Shown here: piece by piece, positions 8,546 through 16,580 of the stretch
How the letters are laid out: every line of letters starts with the position of its first letter
Numbering within the stretch: position 1 is the first letter of the stretch
Assembly (NCBI RefSeq): GCF_003668875.1
Contig: NZ_RAWM01000025.1
Location: 1 to 64,000, forward strand
Direction: 5' to 3'
DNA: 64,000 bases
Origin: Corallococcus interemptor
GTDB taxonomy: Bacteria; Myxococcota; Myxococcia; Myxococcales; Myxococcaceae
Position numbers and translations under genes: made by a program
Notes under the pieces: model-generated
Seen by the model: only the letters and a program-made list of their open reading frames with translations
What the model was told of the DNA's origin: nothing
The model's database searches: none

Positions 8546-9559
8546 TTACCTCGACTGGACGCGGCGGCGCCGCCGCGACTTCTCCCGGCGGTGCGACGGC
8601 TTCGGGTGGGCCCTGGGGGCCTCGGGAGTCCGGGCGAGGTGGAGCATCTGGTAGAGGCTGAGCAGCATCATCGTCACCGCGCGGGACGCGTCCGGGGCGG
8701 CCGGCGCGTCCTTGGGGATGACGGGACGCCAGGACTCGTCCAGTTGGATCCGGAGGCGCAGGTGTCCTCCACGGATGCGCAGCCGGTGGAGCTTCGCGCC
8801 GGGAGGAAGGCGCACCGCCTCCCGGGCCCGGTCCTCTGACAGCGTCGCGAGCTGGGGGTGCCGCTTCGCCTTCACGCGCAGCCGGGCCTCCAGGAACAGC
8901 GTGTCGTACTCCTTGAGCTTGATGCGCCGGCGCGGCCCGTTGGGACCGGCCTTGCTGACCTTGACCCGGCGGCGCTCCACGGCGGTCAGCCGCAGGTGTG
9001 CCCCGTCCCTCAGCCGCGTCTCCAGCTGGAGCCACGGGTCCAGCTGATCCGGCGGCGCCGTCTTCTTGAAGGTCAGGGGGAACGTGCTCGAACCGGGGCC
9101 CTTGTCGCGGGGATGGGGACGGATCCGCAGACGGATGGGAGCCCCCGGCACAAGGTCTTCCCTCAGGCGCCGGAGCACCCGGACGACCAGCTCCGAGCGC
9201 CGGCGCGGGTCGTCGCCAGGGTGGCCGTCCGCATGGAAGCGGAAGCTTCGGAGCTCGTAGCGCAGCCACAGCAGGATGGCCGACACGAGGAACACGCCCT
9301 TCGCGACGGTCGACCCGGCCCCCTCCAGGATGGTCCCGTAATAGAGGCCCAGGCCCACGCCCACCAGCGGGCCCAGGATCCACAGCACACGCCCGAGCCC
9401 CTGGAACCGCAGGGGCGAGGGAATCGCTTCCATGGCGTCCAGCACGCCCAACATGGGCGCTTCCACCACCAGGGCTTTCGACGTCGGGGCGATGACCTTC
9501 GCCGGTGCTGCGGCCATGCCGGGCGTCCTTCCAGAGGCGGCGTGTTCGGGAGCAGGCAT
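8546..9559 (-). CDS. Two-TM membrane protein with basic C-terminus, unknown function
   Basis: A 337-residue protein. An Ala/Pro-rich N-terminus is followed by two transmembrane helices (about residues 59-78 VLWILGPLVGVGLGLYYGTI and about 88-105 GVFLVSAILLWLRYELR), then a soluble domain of about 210 residues rich in Arg/Lys. The tail is strongly basic (HRREKSRRRRRVQSR). No catalytic motif recognised. The start is ambiguous: 9559 is preferred because an ATG at 9631 would run through the permease remnant on the other strand. It converges on the RidA gene with a 9-bp gap. Confidence 0.7.
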   Translation of the reverse strand: MPAPEHAASGRTPGMAAAPAKVIAPTSKALVVEAPMLGVLDAMEAIPSPLRFQGLGRVLWILGPLVGVGLGLYYGTILEGAGSTVAKGVFLVSAILLWLRYELRSFRFHADGHPGDDPRRRSELVVRVLRRLREDLVPGAPIRLRIRPHPRDKGPGSSTFPLTFKKTAPPDQLDPWLQLETRLRDGAHLRLTAVERRRVKVSKAGPNGPRRRIKLKEYDTLFLEARLRVKAKRHPQLATLSEDRAREAVRLPPGAKLHRLRIRGGHLRLRIQLDESWRPVIPKDAPAAPDASRAVTMMLLSLYQMLHLARTPEAPRAHPKPSHRREKSRRRRRVQSR

Positions 9560-9587
9560 GCTAGCCGATATGATCCCCGGGCCATGA

Positions 9588-9758
9588 GCCCCTCCCCTGC
9601 CCAGGGCCGTGGCGCTCATCGGCGCGTTCATCTACGGGGAGCTGGGCCAGCGCATCCCCAAGGCAGGGGGCAGCTATGTCTATCTGCGCGATGCCTTCGG
9701 CCCGCTGCCCGCGTTCCTCAATGCGTGGGGGTTGATGCTGATGATGAGTGCGCCCTGA
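9588..9758 (+). pseudogene. Remnant of an amino-acid permease (APC superfamily)
   Basis: The stop-bounded frame 9588-9758 encodes a clear piece of an APC-type transporter: ALIGAFIYGELGQRIPKAGG, then SYVYLRDAFGPLPAFLNAWG and a hydrophobic LMLMMS. The motif of Y/G-E-L-G then P-x-A-G-G-x-Y-V-Y-L-R-x-A-F-G-P-x-x-A-F-L is typical of TM2-TM3 in basic amino-acid/polyamine permeases. The coding sequence is cut at both ends: no start precedes it (TGA at 9585) and a TGA stops it at 9756. The flanking sequence shows no more of the gene. It is a decayed fragment, possibly left by a deletion. Confidence 0.8.
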
Positions 9759-9957
9759 ATCAGGGGCGTGTATGGGAAGCCCCGGGGAAATCCCGTAGCC
9801 AGGCAGCCACCGCAATGTGCAACGCGGCCAGATCGCAATCGTCCGCACTCACAGGAACTACACGTTTTGCTCGTTTTGATTTGCAGTTAGAACGAGCGCG
9901 GTGTTAGTAAGGCATTGGCTCCGGCCAACCCCCGTACAAACAACTCAGGAGAAGTCC
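9759..9957 (+). promoter_or_regulatory. Intergenic region upstream of the secreted-protein gene
   Basis: About 200 bp with no gene. The last 95 bp (about 9862-9905) are unusually A+T-rich for this genome, with runs such as GTTTTGCTCGTTTTGATTTG, and probably hold the promoter of the gene starting at 9958. I do not assign exact -35/-10 boxes. Confidence 0.4.
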
Positions 9958-10512
9958 ATGACGAGGAACGTGAAGCGTTTCCTGGCTGCCTCCCTTTTGT
10001 CCCTCGCGCCGTCGGCTGCCTTTGCCGGCCCGGCCGACCTCGGGTTCCCCGACTTCCTTTCCCAGCGCACGGAATATGTCAGCGTGCGCGAGGGCGCGTT
10101 CGAGATTGCCCAGGTGAAGGGCGGTGCGTCGATTGGCGCGGCGCTGGAGAACTTCTTCGTCACCAACCAGAGCGGTGCCACCGTCTCGCTGGGCCTCCAG
10201 ATCCTGAATGGCACGTTCAACGGCGTGTTCTCGCCCTACCCCGTGCCCACCGCCAACCTGGGCGGGTTCCAGGTGAGCGCCCCCGCTCCCATGCCGTCGT
10301 TCTCCCAGCAGTACTACTGGACGGTCGACCCGGCGAACCCGGCCGGCGCGAAGACGTGTGTCTGGCGCGTGGACATCGCGGACAGTGCCGGGAGCTGCAC
10401 CGCGACGGTCTATTACGGCACCTACGGCGGCGCCGTCTGTACGGTCGATGCGGCCAACTCCTTCATCGACATCAACACCTGCCAGGCGCAGATCGTCACC
10501 ATCATGCAGTGA
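9958..10512 (+). CDS. Secreted protein, unknown function
   Basis: A 184-residue exported protein with signal peptide MTRNVKRFLAASLLSLAPSA and a cleavage site near AFA-G (residue 23). The mature region is beta-rich and Gly/Ala/Ser/Thr-rich. Four cysteines in the last third (KTCVW, GSCTA, AVCTV, NTCQA) suggest two disulfides. AGGAG lies about 6 nt before the ATG. There are no catalytic motifs; it may be an extracellular structural or adhesive protein. It has an A+T-rich upstream region and a strong hairpin after it, so it is probably transcribed alone. Confidence 0.75.
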   Translation: MTRNVKRFLAASLLSLAPSAAFAGPADLGFPDFLSQRTEYVSVREGAFEIAQVKGGASIGAALENFFVTNQSGATVSLGLQILNGTFNGVFSPYPVPTANLGGFQVSAPAPMPSFSQQYYWTVDPANPAGAKTCVWRVDIADSAGSCTATVYYGTYGGAVCTVDAANSFIDINTCQAQIVTIMQ

Positions 10513-10527
10513 GTTGAGCCTCACGCT

Positions 10528-10557
10528 GCCCGGGGCCTTCTCCATGAGGCCCCGGGC
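10528..10557. terminator. Bidirectional G+C stem-loop between convergent genes
   Basis: A perfect 11-bp inverted repeat (10528-10538 and 10547-10557) with an 8-nt loop lies between the stops at 10512 and 10570. No U-tract follows on either strand. The position and stability make a shared terminator likely. Confidence 0.65.
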
Positions 10558-10569
10558 GGTACGAGCCGT

Positions 10570-11535
10570 TCAGCGGCGGGCGAACATGCGTCCCAACCAT
10601 CCATCTCGCGCCGCGATGCAGGCCCGGGCCAGGCCGGATTGCGGAGCGATGTCATAGAAGCCGTGGAAGGCCCCGCCCCAGACGTGCAGCTCGCATTCAC
10701 CGCCCGCGGCCAGGATGCCGCGCGCATAGGCCATGGCTTCATCCCGGAACGTCTCCGCGGCCGCCACGTCGATGAAGGTCGGCGGCAGCCCCCGCAGGTC
10801 CGTGGCGCGCGCGGGCGCGGAATAGACAGACACGTCCGGGCCGCCCTGACGGTCGCCCAGCACGGCCCGCCAGGCCGTCAGGTTGCTCACCCGGTCCCAG
10901 ACACCCACGCCTTCGTACCGGCGCGCGGACTCCGTGTCGTTGCGGTCGTCCAGCATGGGGCATTGCAGCAGCTGTCCCGCCAGCCGGGGGCCCTTCCGAT
11001 CCCTCGCGAGGAGCGTGGTCCCCGCCGCGAGCCCGCCACCGCCGCTGCCTCCGAAGATGACGAGCCGGTCCGGGTCGAAGCGCAGGGCTCCGGCGTTCGC
11101 CGCCATCCACGCCAGCCCCGCGTAGCAGTCCTCCACCAGCGTGGGCGCGGGATGCTCCGGTGCCAGCCGGTACTCGACGCTCACACAGACCGCGTCATGC
11201 CGGAGCGCCCACTCCACCAGCGGCTTCGCGCCCGCGAAGCGGGTGCCCATCACCATGCCGCCGCCATGGATGTGATAGACGGCCGGGCCCGGCGTCGAGT
11301 GGTCCTTGCGGGTGATGACCGAGACCGTGATTTCCGCGCCCTGATACCCCGGGATGACGTGGTCGACGCAGTGGACCTCCGCGTCGCCAATCAGGTCCTC
11401 CCGGGTCACCCGGCTCAGCGTCCGGAAGTGCTCCAGCTGCGCCAGCGTCATGCGCACGGGCACGTACCCCGCCAGGGCTGGCAGGAGGGCGGCCAGCTGG
11501 GGGTCGAAGTCGGCGGATGCATTGGGAGGGTTCAT
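10570..11535 (-). CDS. Alpha/beta hydrolase, hormone-sensitive-lipase (esterase) family
   Basis: A 321-residue HSL-family (group IV) esterase. HGGG is at residues 90-93 (oxyanion hole), the nucleophile Ser164 sits in GGSGG, and the catalytic His is 291 in GAFHGFY. The usual GDSAGG signature reads GGSGGGG here, so Asp and Ala are both Gly. The acid position in the usual D-x-L-R-D-E motif reads E261-T-F-R-D-E. These enzymes hydrolyse short-chain carboxylic esters in the cytoplasm. The start at 11535 lies next to a GGAGGG sequence with very short spacing, so the exact start is uncertain. Divergent from the LuxR gene at 11631. Confidence 0.88.
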   Translation of the reverse strand: MNPPNASADFDPQLAALLPALAGYVPVRMTLAQLEHFRTLSRVTREDLIGDAEVHCVDHVIPGYQGAEITVSVITRKDHSTPGPAVYHIHGGGMVMGTRFAGAKPLVEWALRHDAVCVSVEYRLAPEHPAPTLVEDCYAGLAWMAANAGALRFDPDRLVIFGGSGGGGLAAGTTLLARDRKGPRLAGQLLQCPMLDDRNDTESARRYEGVGVWDRVSNLTAWRAVLGDRQGGPDVSVYSAPARATDLRGLPPTFIDVAAAETFRDEAMAYARGILAAGGECELHVWGGAFHGFYDIAPQSGLARACIAARDGWLGRMFARR

Positions 11536-11630
11536 CCCTCCGTCAATACCACTTGCGGGTGAGGGACACGCGCGCACCCCGGACCTATGGGTGACGGACA
11601 TCCACGCCCGACCGGCGGAGGTCCCGTCCG

Positions 11631-12710
11631 ATGAATTTCAACACCCGCGAGCTCCTGGTCCGCGACGATGTCATCGCGGCGCTCAACAGCTCGCTGTCAC
11701 TCCCCCAGGTTCTCGAAGCCGCGCGGGCGTCGCTGCTCGAATTCGTTCAGGCCGACGCCATGGCCCTGTGCCTGATGCACGTCGAGCCTTTCGATTTCCA
11801 GTGGCTCGTCCCCGGCTCGCCCATCTCCATCCTGGATGAGTACGCCGTTCACGCCGAGCATGACTTCCTCCGGCCCGCCATCATTGCCCGGCCCAACGTG
11901 GTCATCCGCGATACGCAGCTGCTCACCCGCCCGCAGTTCGAACGCACCCGCATCTACCAGCGCAGCCTGGAGCTGGACCTTCCGCTGGAACACATCATGG
12001 CCGTCCAGCTCCCCATCCGCTCCGGCCTCGTCGGGGCGCTGGCGTTCTACCGGCATGAGCCGCACCCCTTCACCTCGCGGAGCACCACCGCCGTCGCCAG
12101 CCTCAACGCGCACCTGATGAACACGGTTCGCAACTGCCATGACGTCCAGGGCCTCATGGCGGGTGCCCACCTCATGGATGAGCTCCACCACGGTCCCGGC
12201 TCCGCCTACCTCGTCGTGGAGCCTCACGTCCGCGAGGTGTACCGCTCCAAGCACGCCGCGGCCCTCCTGGCCCGGTGGTTCAGCCCCTCGGACCTCCACT
12301 CCTCCGGCCTTCCGCGCGTCCTCCAGGAACAGCTGGAGGCGCTGGTGGCCATGGACGCGGACAATCGACTGGGGAAGACGCTCTGGGTCTTCAACCATCC
12401 CGAGGCCAGCCGCACCTGCCGGTTCATCGAGCTGCCCATGGCGGATGGAGCCCGGCGGTGGGCGCTCGTGTTGAACGAGCTCCCGCGCTCCATCCCGCTC
12501 CCCCGGGAGATGGAGCGCCAGCTCACGCCTCGCCAGGTCACCATCGCGAGGCTCCTGCTCCGCAACCGCACCAACGAGCAGATCGCCGAGGAGCTCGGCC
12601 GCAAGCTCCTGACCGTGAAGACCCACGTGCGGGACATCTTCGACCGGCTGGGCATCGACAGCCGCGCGGACCTCCTCTTCCAGGCCGCGCGGCTGAACAG
12701 GCCTGTCTGA
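11631..12710 (+). CDS. LuxR-family regulator with N-terminal GAF-like sensor
   Basis: A 359-residue regulator. Residues about 1-290 look like a GAF-like sensory region (FVQADAMALCLMHVEP, then LPLEHIMAVQLPIRSGLVGA). The last about 65 residues form a LuxR/FixJ HTH (LTPRQVTIARLLLRNRTNEQ, then the recognition helix KLLTVKTHVRDIFDRLGI). There is no receiver domain, so it should sense a ligand directly rather than a phosphoryl group. It converges on the heme-oxygenase-like gene with an 11-bp gap and lies next to the FeeM/LuxI-like synthase operon. A ligand made by that operon is an attractive but unproven possibility. Confidence 0.88.
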   Translation: MNFNTRELLVRDDVIAALNSSLSLPQVLEAARASLLEFVQADAMALCLMHVEPFDFQWLVPGSPISILDEYAVHAEHDFLRPAIIARPNVVIRDTQLLTRPQFERTRIYQRSLELDLPLEHIMAVQLPIRSGLVGALAFYRHEPHPFTSRSTTAVASLNAHLMNTVRNCHDVQGLMAGAHLMDELHHGPGSAYLVVEPHVREVYRSKHAAALLARWFSPSDLHSSGLPRVLQEQLEALVAMDADNRLGKTLWVFNHPEASRTCRFIELPMADGARRWALVLNELPRSIPLPREMERQLTPRQVTIARLLLRNRTNEQIAEELGRKLLTVKTHVRDIFDRLGIDSRADLLFQAARLNRPV

Positions 12711-12721
12711 CGGTCGCTACC

Positions 12722-13408
12722 TCACCGGCTGGTGGCGCCGCTCTCACGGAAGATGCGCGGGTAGACGCTGCGGGCGACGCGGGCGGAGAAGAGGATGGCC
12801 TCCTGGTCCTCCGGGTCCGTCAGCGGCGCCAGGATCCGCTGCATCTCCGCCACGTGGTCTCCGTCCAGCGCGCCGTGGCTGCGCAGGAACGTCACCGACT
12901 TGTGGATGTTGGGAATGGCGGCCACCGCCTTCAGCCGCTCCGCCCACACGCCGGCCCGCGTCCGCGACAGGTACTCCAGCGCGTACGCGGTCCCCAGCAC
13001 CGCCGTCGGCACGCCCGCGAGCGACGTGAAGAAGTTCCACCCCGTATATGCATCCACTGCGGGGCTGCGCTCCGCGGCCTCCACCTGCTCCTCCGGGACG
13101 CCCAGGTTCTTCAGGTCCGACAGCAGCCACCGGTCGTGGCCCTTCTCCTCCTCGCCCTTCTGGACCAGCAGCTCCGCCAGCTCCGGGTGCCGGCCCAGCC
13201 GCCTCAGCCGGTAGCCCCCTTCCGCGAGGATGGGCGTGCTCCACCGGGCGTAGTGGTACGTCTGGACGAGGTAGTGGATGTAGCCCTCCGCGTCGAGCGT
13301 GCCGTCGAGAAGGCGGCGGCCATCCGGCTGCGCGTCCACTGCCGCCACCAGCGCCCGCGCCTCCTCATCCAGCCGCGCCAGCCAATGCGTTTCCGTCTGT
13401 GTTTGCAC
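12722..13408 (-). CDS. Iron-containing redox enzyme, heme-oxygenase-like diiron fold
   Basis: A 228-residue all-helical protein of the TenA/PqqC/heme-oxygenase-like superfamily, in the group annotated as iron-containing redox enzymes (CADD/UndA/SznF relatives). Putative metal ligands are E88 and H91 (EEEKGHD), E145 (YALEYLS) and H178, D182 and H185 (RSHGALDGDH). Such enzymes use O2 and two irons to desaturate, decarboxylate or N-oxygenate small amines, amino acids or fatty acids. It is the second gene of an operon, 77 bp after the FeeM/LuxI-like acyltransferase, so its substrate may be an acyl-amino acid or a related product. Substrate and ligand set are inference. Confidence 0.82.
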   Translation of the reverse strand: MQTQTETHWLARLDEEARALVAAVDAQPDGRRLLDGTLDAEGYIHYLVQTYHYARWSTPILAEGGYRLRRLGRHPELAELLVQKGEEEKGHDRWLLSDLKNLGVPEEQVEAAERSPAVDAYTGWNFFTSLAGVPTAVLGTAYALEYLSRTRAGVWAERLKAVAAIPNIHKSVTFLRSHGALDGDHVAEMQRILAPLTDPEDQEAILFSARVARSVYPRIFRESGATSR

Positions 13409-13485
13409 GTACGTCTCCTGTCCGGGGCCTTCCGGGCTCCCGGCTGCTGCGTGTTGAAGGTGAAGGGAAGAGGCCGCCCCGGGAC

Positions 13486-14298
13486 TCAGGCGGCGGAGTT
13501 CACGGCGTGCTCCAGCACGTCGAAGCGCGCCAGGGACTCCGCCGGGATTTCATCCAGCGACATGACGAGCGGCAGCGTGAACCACCGGAAGTACGCGTCG
13601 TAGAGCGGCTCCGCGATGAAGCGCGCCCCCATGGTCCTGGCGAAGAGCGAGGGCGACCGGGGCAGCCGCAGCTCATCCAGCAGCCCCCGCGCGGCCTTCG
13701 CTCGCTCCTCCTGCGTGTAGAACGGGCTGCGGGGAGGGACCGGGGCCTGCCACGGGTCGGGCACGTTCACGCGCCAGTGCGGGCTCACCCATCCCCGGTG
13801 GGCCGCCACCTGCCACGACAGCAGCGCGTCCTCGGGCGAGTCCGTCTCCAGGTTCGCGGAGGCAATCCAGTGCGTCACCCCGCGCCGCCGGCTCTCCGTG
13901 TACATGGCCGCCAGCAGCCAGGTGACGGCCTCCGTGCGCCGCCACTTCGGCAGCACGCAGAAGCGCGAGGGCTCCGCGAACACCCTCCCCGGCTGGAGCA
14001 TGCCGGAGAGGTCCACGCGCTGCTCCATCTCCAGGCCCAGCCTCACGCCCAGGTTCGCCGCCACCTCCGCGTTGGGCAGCGCCACCCGCATCGCCGCCAC
14101 GGCCTCCGAGCCCGCGTAGACGAGCAGGTGCACCGTGGTGTCGAGCGTGTCGATGGGGGTCATCTCCCGCCGCGCGACCGCCGACTGCTCGGACAGCAGG
14201 CCCATCTCGCCGCCAAAGACAGCCCAGCGGATGCGGGCCGCGTCATCGAACTCCCGCTGCGTGGTGGCGACACGCCAGCGCCAGTGAATGCACGTCAT
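13486..14298 (-). CDS. FeeM/LuxI-like GNAT N-acyltransferase (N-acyl amino acid or signal synthase)
   Basis: A 270-residue GNAT-fold protein with the order of conserved residues seen in FeeM N-acyl-amino-acid synthases and LuxI autoinducer synthases. It has ARIRWAVF (R22, R24, F28), DTLD (D50, D53), then AAMRVALP (R71) and FAEPSRF (E109, S111, R112). Residues 1-150 hold the catalytic part. The C-terminal 120 residues extend it, with a hydrophobic aromatic segment near 236-247 (YFRWFTLPLVMS). These enzymes transfer an acyl chain from acyl-carrier protein or acyl-CoA to an amine. The start at 14298 has GGGAGAGG upstream; a longer frame to 14565 would overlap the divergent gene. It leads an operon with the diiron-type gene. 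Confidence 0.82.
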   Translation of the reverse strand: MTCIHWRWRVATTQREFDDAARIRWAVFGGEMGLLSEQSAVARREMTPIDTLDTTVHLLVYAGSEAVAAMRVALPNAEVAANLGVRLGLEMEQRVDLSGMLQPGRVFAEPSRFCVLPKWRRTEAVTWLLAAMYTESRRRGVTHWIASANLETDSPEDALLSWQVAAHRGWVSPHWRVNVPDPWQAPVPPRSPFYTQEERAKAARGLLDELRLPRSPSLFARTMGARFIAEPLYDAYFRWFTLPLVMSLDEIPAESLARFDVLEHAVNSAA

Positions 14299-14446
14299 GG
14301 GTCCTCTCCCGGGGCCGGCTTCGCGCCGCTCCCACACCTCTTCTTTCGGGGCCGAGGGGCCGAGTTCGAGCGTGTTTCGGCTACGCTCGGGGGTGCGCGG
14401 CCAAGAAGCCTGGGGCCCTGACCGCGCCAGGACGGGGACATCGAGG

Positions 14447-15577
14447 ATGAGCGCGGCCGTCGCGGGAGTGTGTCTGCTGGTGGAGCTGATGCTGGGCGTG
14501 GCGCTGCTCGTGGGCGCCTTCTTCACGCTGGCCTTCAGCAGCGAGGCATACCGGAACTCGGCCACGCCGCTGCATCAGGCGCTCAACGCGCTGACCTTCG
14601 TGCTCGCGGTGCTGCCGCTCGTCCTCACCCTCTGGGTCGGCTGGCGGCGCTTTTTGTCGGACCGTCCGTTCGACCCGGTGCCGCTGGGGATGGGGCTCCC
14701 CCTGGTGGCGCTGGGGGTGTGCGCCGTCGCCGGCTACCTGGCCCTCCTGGGCGGCGAGCTGGCGACGTCGAGCCATCGCCGGGAACAGGAGCGGGCCGCG
14801 CGGCTCGCGCTGCGTGCCGAGGTCGAAGGGGGCGCCGTGCACAAGGCCTGTGACCTGGTGGCCGCGGATCCGCGCGCTTCGGCGGAGGACATGCGCCGGT
14901 GCCGGGAGTTCATCGAGTCCCGCCCCGACGTCGCGGCCCGCTGGGCGGAGCTCACGAAGTTCACCGACCCGCGAGGTGGCTTCAATACCTGGCACCTGGC
15001 CCAGGTGGGGCTCGCGCCGGACTGGGCCTGGGGCGCGACGGTGCCGGTCATCCGGCACGACCAGGCGTGGCTCCTCCGCACGTTCCATGAGACCTGGCTG
15101 GCCCGGACGCAGGACCTGCCGTCCATGGACGACATGGGCCAGCTGCAGCTGGCGCTCCAGACCAGCACCCGCTTCCGGGGCTGGGACGCCCACGCCGTGG
15201 AGACGCTGCGCACGCAGGTGCTGCCCTCGCTGGTGGCCTGGCTGGATGCGCGGGAGCCGCGCCTGCGCGCCCTTCCGGACGTGGACACCTGGGTGCTGGG
15301 CGCCGTGCGTGAACGCATCCAGAGCCTGCTGACGAAGCCCGACGAAGGCGTGGAGCCACTGCCCCCGCTGCCAGGAACGCCGTCCGCGAGCGACATCGGC
15401 CTGGTGCGGATGGACGACACGGGCGCGCTGGACCTGTGGCTGCGCGCGTCGCCCACCTCGGGCAACATCGGGGATGTCTACCTGCACCGCGCTTCGTACG
15501 ACAGTGATTACGAGCGATGGCGGAAGTACGTGGGAGACCTGCGCCCCGGGCAGCCGCGCTTCCTCCCCGCGCCCTGA
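14447..15577 (+). CDS. Integral membrane protein with soluble C-terminal domain, unknown function
   Basis: A 376-residue protein. There are three hydrophobic helices in the first about 120 residues (GVCLLVELMLGVALLVGAFF, then LTFVLAVLPLVLTLWVGW, then GLPLVALGVCAVAGYLALLG). A predicted soluble region of about 250 residues, rich in Trp and Asp, follows. No catalytic motif recognised. The start at 14447 begins just before the first helix; the frame is open upstream but reads Arg/Ser-rich non-coding sequence. Divergent from the FeeM-like gene by about 150 bp and 15 bp from the end of the convergent NmrA-type gene. Confidence 0.7.
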   Translation: MSAAVAGVCLLVELMLGVALLVGAFFTLAFSSEAYRNSATPLHQALNALTFVLAVLPLVLTLWVGWRRFLSDRPFDPVPLGMGLPLVALGVCAVAGYLALLGGELATSSHRREQERAARLALRAEVEGGAVHKACDLVAADPRASAEDMRRCREFIESRPDVAARWAELTKFTDPRGGFNTWHLAQVGLAPDWAWGATVPVIRHDQAWLLRTFHETWLARTQDLPSMDDMGQLQLALQTSTRFRGWDAHAVETLRTQVLPSLVAWLDAREPRLRALPDVDTWVLGAVRERIQSLLTKPDEGVEPLPPLPGTPSASDIGLVRMDDTGALDLWLRASPTSGNIGDVYLHRASYDSDYERWRKYVGDLRPGQPRFLPAP

Positions 15578-15592
15578 GCGCGGCGGGGCCGG

Positions 15593-16456
15593 TCAGCGCG
15601 GCTTCTGGGCCAGCAGCTCGCGCATGCTCGTTGGCTCACGCCCGAGCAGCTGCTTCAGCGTGGGGTCGACGGCCGCGAACTCGCCCGCGTGGCTCGCGCG
15701 GTAGAGGCCCAGGAAGATGGCGATCCGGGCCGCGGGCAGGCCGGCCGCTTCGAGCTTCGCGCGCACCTGCGCCTCCGGCACGGTGGCGTAACGGATGGGA
15801 CGTCCGAGGACGCCCGACGCGAGGTCGCACAGGCCTGCGAAGTCGAGCGCCTGCGACGCCGTGAGCGGCGGGGTCGGCCCATCGAACCGCCCCTCCTCCG
15901 CCAGGATGACCGAGGCCGCTTCCGCGAGGTCGGCGTGCCCGGTCCAGGAGACCTTTCCGTTCGCGGGCGCCTCGAACACGCCGGTCTTCATGGCCTGCTC
16001 CAGTTGGAGCAGCGCGGCCGACGCATAGAAGCCATTGCGAAGCGCGGTCCACGCCAGGCCGGACGCCTCCAGCATCCGCTCCGTCGCCGCGTGGTCCAGC
16101 ATCGGGGGGAACACCGACGTGGGGCTCGCCGCCATGTGGCTCGTGTAGACGATGCGCCGCGCGCCGGCGGACTTCGCGGCGTCGATGGCGGCGCGATGCT
16201 GGGCGAGCGGATCCCCGCCGTAGGCCGAAGCGTTCGAGGAGACGATCAGCACCTGGGACGCCCCCTCGAAGGCCTGCGCGAGCCCCTGCGGCCGCGCGAA
16301 GTCCCCCGCCCGCACCCGGACGCCCCGGGCCGCGAGGTCCTGGGCCTTCTCCGGGTCCCGGACGCTGACGGCGACCCGGTCCACCGGGACGCGGGTGAGG
16401 AGCTGCTCCACGATGAGACGGCCGAGCTGCCCCGTGGCCCCAGTCACGATGATCAT
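15593..16456 (-). CDS. NmrA-like NAD(P)-binding oxidoreductase (quinone-reductase-like)
   Basis: A 287-residue atypical SDR of the NmrA/QorB group. The Rossmann motif TGATGQLG is at residues 5-12, followed by SVRDPEKAQDLAARGVRVRAG. The second half resembles QorB, ytfG-type NAD(P)H:quinone oxidoreductases (ALRNGFYASA, then LTASQALDFAGLCDLASGVLGRP). A Tyr-x-x-x-Lys catalytic pair is not evident, as usual in NmrA proteins. Likely a redox-stress enzyme or sensor. It is divergent from the TetR gene at 16581, with four copies of an 8-bp element between them, so it is probably the repressed target. Confidence 0.88.
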   Translation of the reverse strand: MIIVTGATGQLGRLIVEQLLTRVPVDRVAVSVRDPEKAQDLAARGVRVRAGDFARPQGLAQAFEGASQVLIVSSNASAYGGDPLAQHRAAIDAAKSAGARRIVYTSHMAASPTSVFPPMLDHAATERMLEASGLAWTALRNGFYASAALLQLEQAMKTGVFEAPANGKVSWTGHADLAEAASVILAEEGRFDGPTPPLTASQALDFAGLCDLASGVLGRPIRYATVPEAQVRAKLEAAGLPAARIAIFLGLYRASHAGEFAAVDPTLKQLLGREPTSMRELLAQKPR

Positions 16457-16470
16457 TGAACGCCCCTTGT

Positions 16471-16548
16471 CGTTATCGGTGGAAACAGCGTTCCGATACC
16501 GCCGATAACGTAGCGGTCGTTATCGCCGATATCAAGTGGTCGTTATCG
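16471..16548. promoter_or_regulatory. TetR-type operator region with four CGTTATCG elements
   Basis: The 124-bp divergent intergenic region contains CGTTATCG at 16471-16478, 16518-16525 and 16541-16548, plus its inverse CGATAACG at 16503-16510. A TATCG-C-CGATA palindrome lies at 16521-16531. The first and inverse copies form a long inverted repeat. The array sits between the NmrA-like gene and the TetR gene and should be the TetR binding region for both. Confidence 0.75.
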
Positions 16549-16580
16549 ATGTTCCGGAATCGGCGTGCTAAGTCGCTCCC

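Noticed and set aside
8858-9907. 349-codon plus-strand frame opposite the two-TM membrane protein
   Set aside because: No motif or signal; it runs over the permease remnant in a different frame.
14299-14565. N-terminal extension of the FeeM/LuxI-like gene
   Set aside because: The added 89 residues are Ser/Thr/Pro-rich, lack similarity and overlap the divergent gene; a good ribosome site precedes 14298.
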